Shown here: positions 1-9,024 of the stretch, in pieces
How positions within the stretch are numbered: the first letter of the stretch is position 1
How the letters are laid out: every line of letters starts with the position of its first letter
Source of the DNA: Stramenopiles sp. TOSAG23-2
Taxonomy: Eukaryota; Sar
Assembly: GCA_900128395.1 (NCBI GenBank)
Contig: LT649358.1
Span: forward strand, 1 to 33,368
DNA: 33,368 nt
Direction of reading: 5' to 3'
Notes under the pieces: generated by a model
Told to the model about the DNA's origin: nothing
Database searches by the model: none
Seen by the model: the letters and a program-made list of their open reading frames with translations, nothing else
Program-made: the position numbers and the translations under genes

Positions 1-435
1 TTTAATTCAAGTATTGTAAATATGGATATTTATTATTTTCTTTGAAAAGTCTAGGACCTAGATTAGATATTTATTATAATTTTAATATTATTGAAGACAT
101 TATTATTGACCACAAAAGTGGTCGTATGTTAGTGCTTTTAGAAATTTTACTATAATAGTTGGCTACAGAGTGGTCAATATAAATATCCAGGGGTTTTCAA
201 GCTTTTACTTTAAGGAAGAAAAGTGGTCAAAAATGTCGAAGAATTTATTATGTTTGGCTATATGCATATATGAGAAGTGTGCAAGTATAATACGAGATTC
301 GTATGATAATATATTAGAGAATTTTCGTAAAATTAATAAAAGATCACAAAATTAGCCTCTCCCAGCCCAGCCAGCTCTCTCTCCCCTCTAATTTTTTTAT
401 ATGTACTGCGCTACTGGTATATTTTCAATTCTTTC
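1..435. other. Non-coding flank, left edge
   Basis: AT-rich sequence with no convincing gene. The only sizeable open frame (170-355, +) opens with GTG rather than ATG and has no recognisable domain. A pyrimidine- and CAG-rich patch lies at about 356-390, just beyond the 3' end of the leftward gene, so this is probably its 3' flank. Confidence 0.6.
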
Positions 436-3400
436 TTACTCAAATGCTATTAAAATATTTTCCGTAACAATGCTTGGATCGATGGTGAAATTATAATATT
501 CCCAATTTTCACCACGTATACATTGCCCTAAATCACATGAACGTCTTGCCAATGCAATTTCATCAACAGCCGTTGCATCGCGACTCATTTCGCCTCGTAA
601 ACCGTCAACATCTGATGCATCCGATGGTTCAATGGACATGTAATTTAATTTTAATATGGATGCCATGGATTGAAAAAATATACGTAAGCGTTGGCAGCGA
701 TATGGTAAAAGTTCAATAATTGTACTGCCTTTGTTCATAAATATCATATTTGCCATGTTTGCACCATGTGGTGATATCCATACTTTCGAATGGTACAATT
801 TCCTTGCAGCTTTGATCAATGGATATGATTCAAAATATAAAATATCTTTATCTACAATAACAATGTCAGACAATTCAGTTATTGCATAGTTTACAATTTC
901 ATTCATATTTAATATTCGGCGTTTACCTTTACGATTAGAAAATACAACTTCATGATATACAAAATCATTCATAAATGGGTCTCTTATATTTTTTGTGATT
1001 AGGTTGGATACAAACATTCGATAAATCAAAGCGATTGCATATGGACTTCTACCATTTGCAGATGGATTAGGCATGTATCTAGCTGCTGCCCAATTATATG
1101 CTGCGTTCATGTGGACACTCCATAATTGCCACCAACGTTCCCATCCACCAGAGTCAATATGGTATACATTGTTAGAGCAAATATTATTAACATTTACGTG
1201 CATTGGTCTTGATGGGTTACCATTATGCCCCACCTTTAATATTTTTCTTATAGCATCACAATTAAAACTTGCGCTTGCCAAAAATTGTAGGTTATCTGAA
1301 ACACCAATACAATTTAATAAAATTTGATGATCCTGCGAGAAATCGTTAGAATTCTTCTCAGGAGCTAGGAAAATTACTTGATTTTTCCTCTCATATTTAG
1401 TATTCTTGCTATCACGACCTGCCATTAACATTTTTAGTGCATATAATGGAATCAAATGGTCATTGATGGCATGAGCAAAATTACCAGGATTTATACCACC
1501 TGAACTTAATGGGTTATTTTCAAAGGTTATTACAGTATGAATATTTTTCAGATTAGAGGGGTTGTTTTTACATGTTCGAAAGTTTTTCTCGATAGATGGC
1601 TTGACAATTGGTGAATATAACTTTAACAAATTTGAATGTTGTATATTTGGATTCGCATTAGTATTAATTGATAGCGATATTGGCATAGTTGATGAGAAAA
1701 AAAGAAATTTTTTCCAATGAAGTCCAATTCCGCCAGCCTTTTTCAAGTTATTATGCTCCACGAAATATTTTGACGTATCAATCATTTGGTCTTTAATTGA
1801 AAATGGGCGTTTGTTATGATCATATGTGTCTTCTCTGGATTGAGTTTCTTTTAATAATGATTTTTTGAATATATAATTCTCGTTTAAAGCTAAAAATAGA
1901 TTCGCCTTTTTGATATACAAGTTGGACGTTAAATCCATGGCATAATTAGAAAAATTATTATATGTATGAAGTTCATATGCCAAAACAATTGTATTATCAA
2001 CAATAATGCCATGCTTAATTATGCCTTCTGTATGAATCAATTTTACATCAGTTCTTCTTGCAACGGTGCCATAGAATACATCGAATCCATGGATTGCTGC
2101 AGCCGATGTTTTTTCCATATCTTTCCATTCCGCGGCATGTCGTATGAAATCTTGAGAAAATTTCTTAAATGCTAAATGTGAAAATACCATCAAAGTAGTT
2201 GCCGCTCCATTAGGTATGTGTGCGTCAAATAAGTGTGTTAATAAAATTGCTTTATCATTTTGTTCTTTGTATTTTGCTAATCGAAATGCTAATCCTGCTA
2301 AATTTATCGTCGTATCATCATCTACATGGATGAACCATTTCATTCGATTCAAAACGTCATAATTGTTACTGATTAGTCTCTTATAAAGAATTGAAAATCC
2401 ATGCATTGGTTTTAACTGAGCTCCATGTAGGTTATTCTGAATGGTTTTTGCAATTAATATTTCTACTTGTTGAAACCCATGCTTATCCAATTGCGATCGA
2501 ATAAATTGTATATCATCACTCTCGGCTGCAATCGTAAAGATTTGATTATGTTGTAATATACCTTCCATATTTTGTCTTTCGCCTTGAAAATTAAGATTGG
2601 TAAGCGTAACTGCTATGTGTTTCAACCAGGAGATTAAACGCTGGATATATCGTGCACAGGATGGAACGAAGAAAATTGTATTTCTTATCACATTGGTAAT
2701 GTCCTTCAGACATTCAATATCATTGCAAGGAGCTTCGTAACACGATGGATCTGTGGCTTTGAAAGAAGATCGAATTGTGATGGGATATTGCTTTATCTCT
2801 TCACTTTCTGTTGGTTCTCTGCTATGAATCTCATTGCATGCTACAGGTGCTCGGAGTAAGACTTGTTTACTTGGAAATGGAGTAAGACGTATATCATGTC
2901 TCCATTTCAGACATTGAGCGAGCCTCTTAAGGCTATCTAAACCATGTGAAAAACATGGAAACAAACCATATTTTTGATGTTTCAACCGTTGAATCATATG
3001 TTGGGTAGCATCTTTCAATTTAATTTCAGAAATTATTAGGTTCACAGCTCGACTATTTAATAAGATACCAGAATCCCAATTTGCGAATGGCAATAAAAAC
3101 TCTGCCTTCAATTTATTATCGTTATTGTAGCTTTCACTTTGCCTATTTAAATTTTCAGTACAATTTATTTCATATGATATATCCTCTTCTCTTAAATTTG
3201 TATTAATATTGTGTTTGTTATTGTTATCATCGTAGTTTCTAGTATTTTTCAAAAATGACAAGGAGGATTGTCCAGCATATAACGGATGTTGCATAACATT
3301 TGTCCCTCTATCTTGTATCCAAAATCGCAACGACGTTGTATTGACGTATGCATCATTTTTGACAAAGAAAAATATAGAAGCACATGGACTAAACAATGGG

Positions 3401-4050
3401 CTTTTATGGTCCAGTAAGTCACTAAGTAACGGGAAAAATCTTTGTGCATAATTTTCATCGTGAATAAATAGGATATTTTCAAATTTTCCCCAACCATTTC
3501 TAATTTCAAATTCTCTCTGTTTGCTATAGGTTGTTGAATCACCTAATACGACAAAAGTAATCGGTACTATATTTTGTAATAATTGTTTATCTAGGAGAAG
3601 AAGAGGCGACAAAAATGCTTGCTGTGATGACTTCTTTTCTTCCACGTTTTGTATATTATTTATTTTATCATTATTTCTATTATTATTATTATTATTATTA
3701 TTATCAATATCACCTTTATTATTACATCCATTTGGTTCTATACGTTTAATGATTTGTGAGCTTATTGTAGCACAGTTTATTTTCCCAACAAAATTTTTTA
3801 GACAATATTCATAGATTTTAGCACAATTATATTGTCGTTCTGTCTTTGAACCGCCAATAAACTCTACATTTTGTGGTTCATTGTTACTATCCAATAACTT
3901 AACATTACAAAACTCTGTATTGTCATGGTAATCTTTCCAATGTATATCATAGTTCAAAGGATCCCAAAAACGATTGCTTATTTGCGACTCAGCATTACTA
4001 CAATAAACTATGCATAGTAGAACAAAATAACTGGGTATGAGACACATCAT
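436..4050 (-). CDS. Secretory multi-domain glycosyltransferase: two GT31-like domains fused to a GT61 domain
   Basis: A 1204-residue protein starting with a hydrophobic signal peptide (residues about 4-20, SYFVLLCIVYCSNA), so it probably acts in the ER/Golgi lumen or outside the cell. Residues about 160-340 resemble a beta-1,3-galactosyltransferase/Fringe (GT31) fold: FFFVKNDAYVNTTSLRFW (228-244) sits where the metal-binding DDD motif belongs, followed by PLYAG and a WDSGILLNSRAV segment matching the acceptor-side GGAG region. Residues about 455-690 are a second GT31-like unit with an intact VDDDT (576-580), a GAATTLMVFS loop (614-623) and HGFDVFYG (654-661). Residues about 835-1140 match GT61 (DUF563): FAHAINDHLIPLY (858-870) and the hallmark ISPHGANMANMIFM (1092-1105) before an IIELLPY strand. 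A poly-Asn tract lies at 117-124. Family placement is by motif. The sugars and acceptor are unknown. Start ATG-ATG at 4050 immediately precedes the signal peptide. Confidence 0.8.
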   Translation of the reverse strand: MMCLIPSYFVLLCIVYCSNAESQISNRFWDPLNYDIHWKDYHDNTEFCNVKLLDSNNEPQNVEFIGGSKTERQYNCAKIYEYCLKNFVGKINCATISSQIIKRIEPNGCNNKGDIDNNNNNNNNRNNDKINNIQNVEEKKSSQQAFLSPLLLLDKQLLQNIVPITFVVLGDSTTYSKQREFEIRNGWGKFENILFIHDENYAQRFFPLLSDLLDHKSPLFSPCASIFFFVKNDAYVNTTSLRFWIQDRGTNVMQHPLYAGQSSLSFLKNTRNYDDNNNKHNINTNLREEDISYEINCTENLNRQSESYNNDNKLKAEFLLPFANWDSGILLNSRAVNLIISEIKLKDATQHMIQRLKHQKYGLFPCFSHGLDSLKRLAQCLKWRHDIRLTPFPSKQVLLRAPVACNEIHSREPTESEEIKQYPITIRSSFKATDPSCYEAPCNDIECLKDITNVIRNTIFFVPSCARYIQRLISWLKHIAVTLTNLNFQGERQNMEGILQHNQIFTIAAESDDIQFIRSQLDKHGFQQVEILIAKTIQNNLHGAQLKPMHGFSILYKRLISNNYDVLNRMKWFIHVDDDTTINLAGLAFRLAKYKEQNDKAILLTHLFDAHIPNGAATTLMVFSHLAFKKFSQDFIRHAAEWKDMEKTSAAAIHGFDVFYGTVARRTDVKLIHTEGIIKHGIIVDNTIVLAYELHTYNNFSNYAMDLTSNLYIKKANLFLALNENYIFKKSLLKETQSREDTYDHNKRPFSIKDQMIDTSKYFVEHNNLKKAGGIGLHWKKFLFFSSTMPISLSINTNANPNIQHSNLLKLYSPIVKPSIEKNFRTCKNNPSNLKNIHTVITFENNPLSSGGINPGNFAHAINDHLIPLYALKMLMAGRDSKNTKYERKNQVIFLAPEKNSNDFSQDHQILLNCIGVSDNLQFLASASFNCDAIRKILKVGHNGNPSRPMHVNVNNICSNNVYHIDSGGWERWWQLWSVHMNAAYNWAAARYMPNPSANGRSPYAIALIYRMFVSNLITKNIRDPFMNDFVYHEVVFSNRKGKRRILNMNEIVNYAITELSDIVIVDKDILYFESYPLIKAARKLYHSKVWISPHGANMANMIFMNKGSTIIELLPYRCQRLRIFFQSMASILKLNYMSIEPSDASDVDGLRGEMSRDATAVDEIALARRSCDLGQCIRGENWEYYNFTIDPSIVTENILIAFE

Positions 4051-4191
4051 CTTTGTACATTATATCTGTATTATTTCATATCCATTTTTCTTTCTTGCCT
4101 GATATTTTGAACAGGACGTGTTCGTCTATACAATAATAATTGTTACTGCATACAGTGTTTAATACTACTTTTCTTTCTTCCTGATGGTGGC

Positions 4192-4229
4192 TTTCCAGCT
4201 TCTTTCCAGCAGCTTTCTGGCTTTCCAGC
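4192..4229. repeat. Three copies of TTTCCAGC (dispersed)
   Basis: TTTCCAGC occurs at 4192-4199, 4203-4210 and 4222-4229. The same 8-mer occurs as three perfect tandem copies in another divergent promoter at 22331-22354, with CTTCTTTCCAGCTT-like context in both places. Confidence 0.6.
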
Positions 4230-4502
4230 TTTTTTTGTTGACGAGAAGAACTTAAACGCACAGCGAGGACGACGGATAGTATTCTAATAAGTATAAATTA
4301 GTGTTTTTAAAAGACGAGAGCAGTGTTTGAAGGTTTAGTTTATTTTTGTAAAGTATACCACAGCTATATATTAGCATACTACTAGCATACCAGCATACCA
4401 CAGCATACACCAGTTTAAGTTACACATTGTTCATTGTTTTTGCACTACATGTTGTATTATATGTTGTATGTACATTACTGTACCTGTAATATAATACTGC
4501 TG

Positions 4503-4540
4503 CACTCCAGCACTCCAGCACTCTGGCACTCCAGCACTCA
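4503..4540. repeat. CACTCCAG 8-bp tandem repeat
   Basis: Four consecutive 8-mers (CACTCCAG, CACTCCAG, CACTCTGG, CACTCCAG) followed by a partial copy, within the divergent promoter region. Short minisatellite; function unknown. Confidence 0.7.
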
Positions 4541-4742
4541 CTATATGGTAGTAGTTAATGTATAAAAAAGTTCTTCATAATAAATAATAATAATATAATT
4601 ATTATATAATAATTATTATTAAAATATAAATACACATCATACAAGTACAGACTAAAAACAAACAGCAATATTAACTAAATTAGAAATAAAAAGTGTTATT
4701 AATCCTTCGGCAAAGTGTTCCACATATTCAACAAATCGACAA

Positions 4743-6714
4743 ATGAATTTTTTGAAAAGGAGTAAGGCTTCTGATAAAGCAGAAGATGTTGCGGTTGCGG
4801 CATCTGTACAGCTTATACTTGATGAAATTAACGATATGTATCCAGGATTTAAAAGATTAAATAAGCTTGAAGTGGAATATTTAAAGAGTGATTTTGAATC
4901 ATTAGTTAGTCATCGTGCGACGAAAGTGTTAGAGTTGAAACGTTTAGTATTACGCATATTGGCTGCACGATCTGAAATAGCTCATATGAACAATGAATCT
5001 TCCCAAGCAGAAGCTGGTGTTAAAGTAAAAGCAAAGGATGCGAAGGAAGAAGCTGAAAAATTAAAGGCTGAGGTAGAAAGGGCAAAAAAGAAACTTGGTA
5101 GGTTAGAAAAAGATAATAACGTAGCGAAAAAATTAGAACGAGAACTTATGGGAAAAATTTTTGAAATGGTGAAAAAAAATAAAGTGTTGAAATCAACTGT
5201 AGCTGAAATAGCTGGTGAGCAAGTAGAAAAGTTAGTTGAACGGTCTGCTGATGAGATTGAAGCGTTTAATATACATATGCAAGATTATGTCAATAGTACA
5301 CAGGAAATGGTGGAAAGAATGAAAACAGAACAAAGTAAAATGGACCAAAAATCAAAAGAATTAACTGAAAATATTGATAAGTTAGAACGTGAAAAGAAAA
5401 TGAAACAAGACAATGCAGCAACGGGGGATTATATATCGAAAATGGTCGAACGTAATAAAGCACAATTGGAGAAAAAAAGGCAAGAATTAAATGAATTGAT
5501 GATCCGTGCAAAAAGGAGAGAAACTAGATATTTAAGAAAAGAAAAAGAGAAACAAGATGAATATGAATTAAATAAGAAAAAGCAAGCAGATGAATATGAA
5601 TTAAACAAGAAAAAGCAAGCAGATGAATATGAATTAAATAAGAAAAAGCAAGCTATGGAAGAACGTGAACGTCAAGAACAAATGCGTTTAAAAAGTGAAA
5701 AACTAAAGGCTATAAGTGCAGCTAAAGCAAGGGCCCGTGTAGAAGCAGATCGAAAAGAAAAGATGGAAAGAAGATTAAAGGAAGATCAAGAAAAAAAAGA
5801 AAAATTAAAGTCATTAAAATTGAAAAAAAAAATGGAATTAGATAAGAAACGGCAAGCATTGGCAGACAAAAGAAAAGAAGAAGATGAACGTTTAGCAAAA
5901 CATCGCGAGATGAAACGTATTAAAGAAGAAGAAAAGAAAGCAGCAGAAATGGCTCAAGAAATACAAGACAAATTTGCGAAATATAAAAGAGAAAAAGAGG
6001 AAGAAAAAAGAAGACAACAAGAATTTGAAGATGAAAAACTTGTGCAAGCAGAACGAAAAAAACATGAGGAAGAAGTGAAAGCAGAAAAAAAAAGACAAGC
6101 GGAACAGGAAGCAAAAGAGAGACAAGCAAAATTAAAAGAAGCAAGATTGGCATTGCAACAGAAGAAAATAGCGCTGGAGAAAGAGAAGGCAGCTATGGAA
6201 AAAAAAAAGAGAATCTGATAGAAAAAAGAAAGTTGCTGCAGATAAAAAAGCTGAAATGGAAGAAAGCAAACGCTTGCTACGATGTGAAAAGTTAAAGAAA
6301 AGGCTTGATCCATGTATTCAAGAATGCGAAAAAATAGTATTAGAGGAACACGAGCCATCGTTAGCCCAAATTGATAAATGCATACAAAATTTAAGTGATG
6401 TAATGCGTGATTGTGAAATAAATAAATTTGAAAATACACAAGTATTGATGGCAAAAAAATATTTGGATAGAAAGACAGATCCTCTTGGTTTGTATATATT
6501 AAGGGAAAAGAGAATGAAAATGGATGATACAATAGAAAAATTAGTAAATAAAAAGTTATTAGACGATGCAAAAAATGAGGAGATTAGTGCGATTGAAGCT
6601 GAACATGAATCACCATGGAATTTAAAATCCATAGTTGGATTTTTCGGTAGTGCATTTAGTGAACCCACATCTCATTTAGGAAATAATCAAACGAGTAGAA
6701 AAAAATATGGTTAA
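4743..6714 (+). CDS. Long charged coiled-coil protein, interrupted by one frameshift
   Basis: The frame from ATG 4743 runs to a TGA at 6216-6218, and the same kind of Lys/Glu-rich helix resumes at once in the next frame (about 6208 onward) to TAA at 6714. Removing one A from the A10 run at 6199-6208 would give one continuous protein of 656 residues, so I treat this as one gene. Almost all of residues about 60-550 is predicted coiled coil (runs of K, E, Q, R and heptad-like L). Residues 272-304 are three 11-residue units DEYELNKKKQA. The C-terminal about 110 residues are less charged and look globular (KYLDRKTDPLGLYILREK, ESPWNLKSIVGFFGSAF). No named family recognised; a cytoskeletal or flagellar-associated scaffold is possible but only a guess. 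The cause of the frame break (sequencing error, polymorphism, true mutation or slippage) cannot be decided from sequence alone. Confidence 0.75.
5556..5654 (+). repeat. 33-bp x3 coding tandem repeat
   Basis: Units 5556-5588, 5589-5621 and 5622-5654 each encode DEYELNKKKQA. They differ by single substitutions (a T/C difference in unit 2 and the last base of unit 3), so this is a real, slightly diverged repeat rather than an assembly copy. The 11-residue period extends the coiled coil. Confidence 0.85.
6199..6208 (+). other. A10 homopolymer at the frameshift site
   Basis: Ten consecutive A residues. Upstream frame reads AMEKKKRI then stop. The frame one base later reads ESDRKKK and continues the coiled coil. 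A run of nine A would fuse both frames. Confidence 0.8.
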
Positions 6715-7147
6715 GAGAATCCTGTCCGTGCGTGTGTGTGTATAGAGTGTAATTTTTATTTTTCTATAATATATAAAAATAAATATTAATCATTTTTAAT
6801 ATAAGAGAATTTTTTATATATTTATAATAACCAAGTCGTAATAAATATTATATTTTACGTCATACATTTTTACCAAATTCCTTCACATTTATCTCTCTGC
6901 CTCTTTCAAATTTATATCATCATTTGTTGTCTTCGAAATGCTACTGTTTGGCTATTATTATTAAAATGTTTACTATCATATCGTTGCAATTGTAAATTGG
7001 ATAATTGATGTAAATATAATTTTAAAAATCCATCCCTTTCATATAATGGCATGTTTGATCTTTTTTTATTTTTTTTCTAAATATTATATTTTACGTCATA
7101 CATTTTTACCAAATTCCTTCACATTTATCTCTCTGCCTCTTTCAAAT
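6715..7147. other. Convergent intergenic region containing the first copy of a 236-bp duplication
   Basis: The 3' flank of the coiled-coil gene (AATAAA-like sequence near 6779-6785) followed by 6842-7077, an extra copy of the last part of the leftward methyltransferase gene and its 3' flank. The copy lies beyond that gene's stop codon and is not expected to be translated. No other feature seen. Confidence 0.6.
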
Positions 7148-7313
7148 TTATATCATCATTTGTTGTCTTCGAAATGCTACTGTTTGGCTATTATTATTAA
7201 AATGTTTACTATCATATCGTTGCAATTGTAAATTGGATAATTGATGTAAATATAATTTTAAAAATCCATCCCTTTCATATAATGGCATGTTTGATCTTTT
7301 TTTATTTTTTTTC
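6842..7313. repeat. Perfect 236-bp tandem duplication (6842-7077 and 7078-7313)
   Basis: The two adjacent copies read identically base by base. Copy two contains the stop codon and last about 54 codons of the methyltransferase-like gene; copy one repeats them downstream of the stop. Either a very recent tandem duplication or two overlapping contig ends joined without merging. Confidence 0.9.
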
Positions 7314-8341
7314 GAATAATTATCATCTTCACGCACACCCCATGTTTTCCATGCGTCTCCACAACAACCACCATCAGCCTCGCCTATTAATAAATATTCT
7401 TCCACACTATTGCATCTACGCATAACATTTGTCCAATCTTCCCCTAATGGCATCCATGATGTTAATATCATATTTGGTTGAAAAGCTTTGATGGCATCTT
7501 GGTATGAATATGGTTCAACACGAAAATGTTTCGTTAATTGCCATGATCCAGGATCCGTTGCAATTATGAAGATGTTTTTATCATGTTTTAATTTTTCTTT
7601 TAGATAATATGACATTCTACCAGAACCAGCGCCAACTTCAAGGACTGTATAATGATTGCCTTTTCCTTTTCTTTTTTGCATTGATTTCTTACTTCCCCCC
7701 CTTGATGATAATGATTCATGGGAACGTTCTTTAATATAATTTACAAGTTCATCTAAATATGTACTAGTTAAAAATTCATAAAATTCAAATTCTTCACAAA
7801 ATTGATTAAATTCATTACGACCATATACACAACAACCAGCAGCTTCTAATATACTTTCCAAATCCCAGTTAGCAACAGCAGGATCGTGTTCATCTTTCAA
7901 ACTTGTAATTAACTTATTTTTTATGAGATCTTCGCCATTATTTTTTATACTATTTCTCGTCCAGTCATGCATATCGAAATGATTTAATACTTCATCTCTT
8001 GTTGGGAAAAAAAGAGGATCCTTGAAGCCTTTTTCTACTGCGTTATTAAATACATCTGTTGAGCCATATCTATGTTCCAAATACATCCGCCTTAAAAGTG
8101 ATTGTGCTCTTACATTGCCACTCCACCTAAATATGTCTTTAAATGTACCAGTTGGTGTTAAAATATCTTTCCATGCTTTTTCAAATTGTTGTTTATTTCC
8201 AAATTTTGTTAAACTATTTTTACTACATTGTCTTATTAAATGAAATGGGATTGATGTAAAATCTAATATATTTGATCGTGGTACATCCCATGTGTTGCTA
8301 TATTTAATAAGTTGTTTTAATATGAATTTATTGATTGACAT
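7148..8341 (-). CDS. Class I SAM-dependent methyltransferase-like protein, uncharacterised
   Basis: A 397-residue protein. The C-terminal half has a Rossmann-type methyltransferase core: motif I VLEVGAGSGRMSYYL (233-247), an acidic strand end FIIATDPGSW (258-267), a motif IV-like strand MILTSWMPLGEDW (291-303), then a conserved-looking EEYLLIGEADGGCCGDAWKTWG stretch (314-335). The N-terminal about 200 residues are helical and have no named domain. A basic Ser-rich linker (213-229) separates the two parts. The substrate cannot be told; I recall similar uncharacterised methyltransferase-fold proteins with an SWMPxGxDW / GEADxGxCGD pattern, but that is from memory only. ATG at 8341 is in an ACAAATG context. 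The 3' end lies inside copy two of the 236-bp duplication; the coding frame itself is intact. Confidence 0.75.
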   Translation of the reverse strand: MSINKFILKQLIKYSNTWDVPRSNILDFTSIPFHLIRQCSKNSLTKFGNKQQFEKAWKDILTPTGTFKDIFRWSGNVRAQSLLRRMYLEHRYGSTDVFNNAVEKGFKDPLFFPTRDEVLNHFDMHDWTRNSIKNNGEDLIKNKLITSLKDEHDPAVANWDLESILEAAGCCVYGRNEFNQFCEEFEFYEFLTSTYLDELVNYIKERSHESLSSRGGSKKSMQKRKGKGNHYTVLEVGAGSGRMSYYLKEKLKHDKNIFIIATDPGSWQLTKHFRVEPYSYQDAIKAFQPNMILTSWMPLGEDWTNVMRRCNSVEEYLLIGEADGGCCGDAWKTWGVREDDNYSKKNKKRSNMPLYERDGFLKLYLHQLSNLQLQRYDSKHFNNNSQTVAFRRQQMMI

Positions 8342-9024
8342 TTGTATGCTGCGATGGTTTTAGGTAAAGAAAAAAACAATTCTTCTGTATTATTAGTCGA
8401 GATCCTCGCCTCTTCGCTTATACCACATCTGTACTGCGTATTATAATTCTATCTATAATAATTAATATTCGACGGCTGGTTGGGTGCGTTGGTTTTCTAT
8501 TTCATTATCATCATGTGTAAAAATGTGAGGGAAAAGCCAAATGCACCTATGATGACTGTTTTTTCCAATGTTTATCCTTAAAATAGAAATAACCGAGAGT
8601 AATTATGTAATAATCCTTGCGTAAAAGTCATAGATATTATAGTACTTACTATTAATAGTCGTCATAATAAACAACTTCTACCACCGTGGTATACGATACG
8701 GAATCCAAATACTGAAAAAATCATCATCTAGAAATCCATTTTATATATCCGATTTTATCCATCATCCATATCAATAGACCTCGAAGAATATTAAAACGGA
8801 GGAGGTAGTTTTATAAACTTTAACTTTTATTAAAACTACACACTATAGAAAAAATGAAAAGTATTATTTTTTATATATATGTATAATAGAAAAACATTAC
8901 AGATAGAAGAAACAAAAAGAAACAGAAGAAAACAAAACAAAAAGACAAACAAAAGACAATCAAAAGATACATTTCATTTCGAAACATTAAATAAAATAAA
9001 AACAACAATAAAAAAATAATAATA
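8342..9024. promoter_or_regulatory. Divergent intergenic region, methyltransferase / ubiquitin-domain gene
   Basis: About 680 bp separating two genes pointing outward. The last about 180 bp before ATG 9025 is strongly A-rich on the plus strand (AAACAAAA-type tracts), as expected of a 5' leader in an AT-rich protist. No repeat, RNA gene or defined element seen. Confidence 0.4.

Larger units (their letters stand above)
4051..4742. promoter_or_regulatory. Divergent intergenic region between the glycosyltransferase and the coiled-coil gene
   Basis: About 690 bp between two genes transcribed away from each other, so it must hold both promoters. It contains TTTCCAGC repeats (4192-4229), a CATACCA/CAGCATAC-rich stretch (about 4375-4413), a CACTCCAG repeat (4503-4540) and an AT-only stretch with AAT/ATT triplets (about 4580-4630). 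An open frame at 4076-4261 (-) is low-complexity Lys/Glu/Ser sequence and was not called. No core promoter element can be named with confidence. Confidence 0.5.

Noticed and set aside
170-355. Open frame of 61 codons at the left edge
   Set aside because: Opens with GTG, no domain, AT-rich intergenic composition.
4076-4261. Leftward 61-codon frame upstream of the glycosyltransferase
   Set aside because: Low-complexity Lys/Glu/Ser sequence created by the TTTCCAGC repeats; no family resemblance.
5954-6571. Leftward 205-codon frame opposite the coiled-coil gene
   Set aside because: Phe/Leu/Ser-rich antisense of a purine-rich coiled-coil region, a typical shadow frame.
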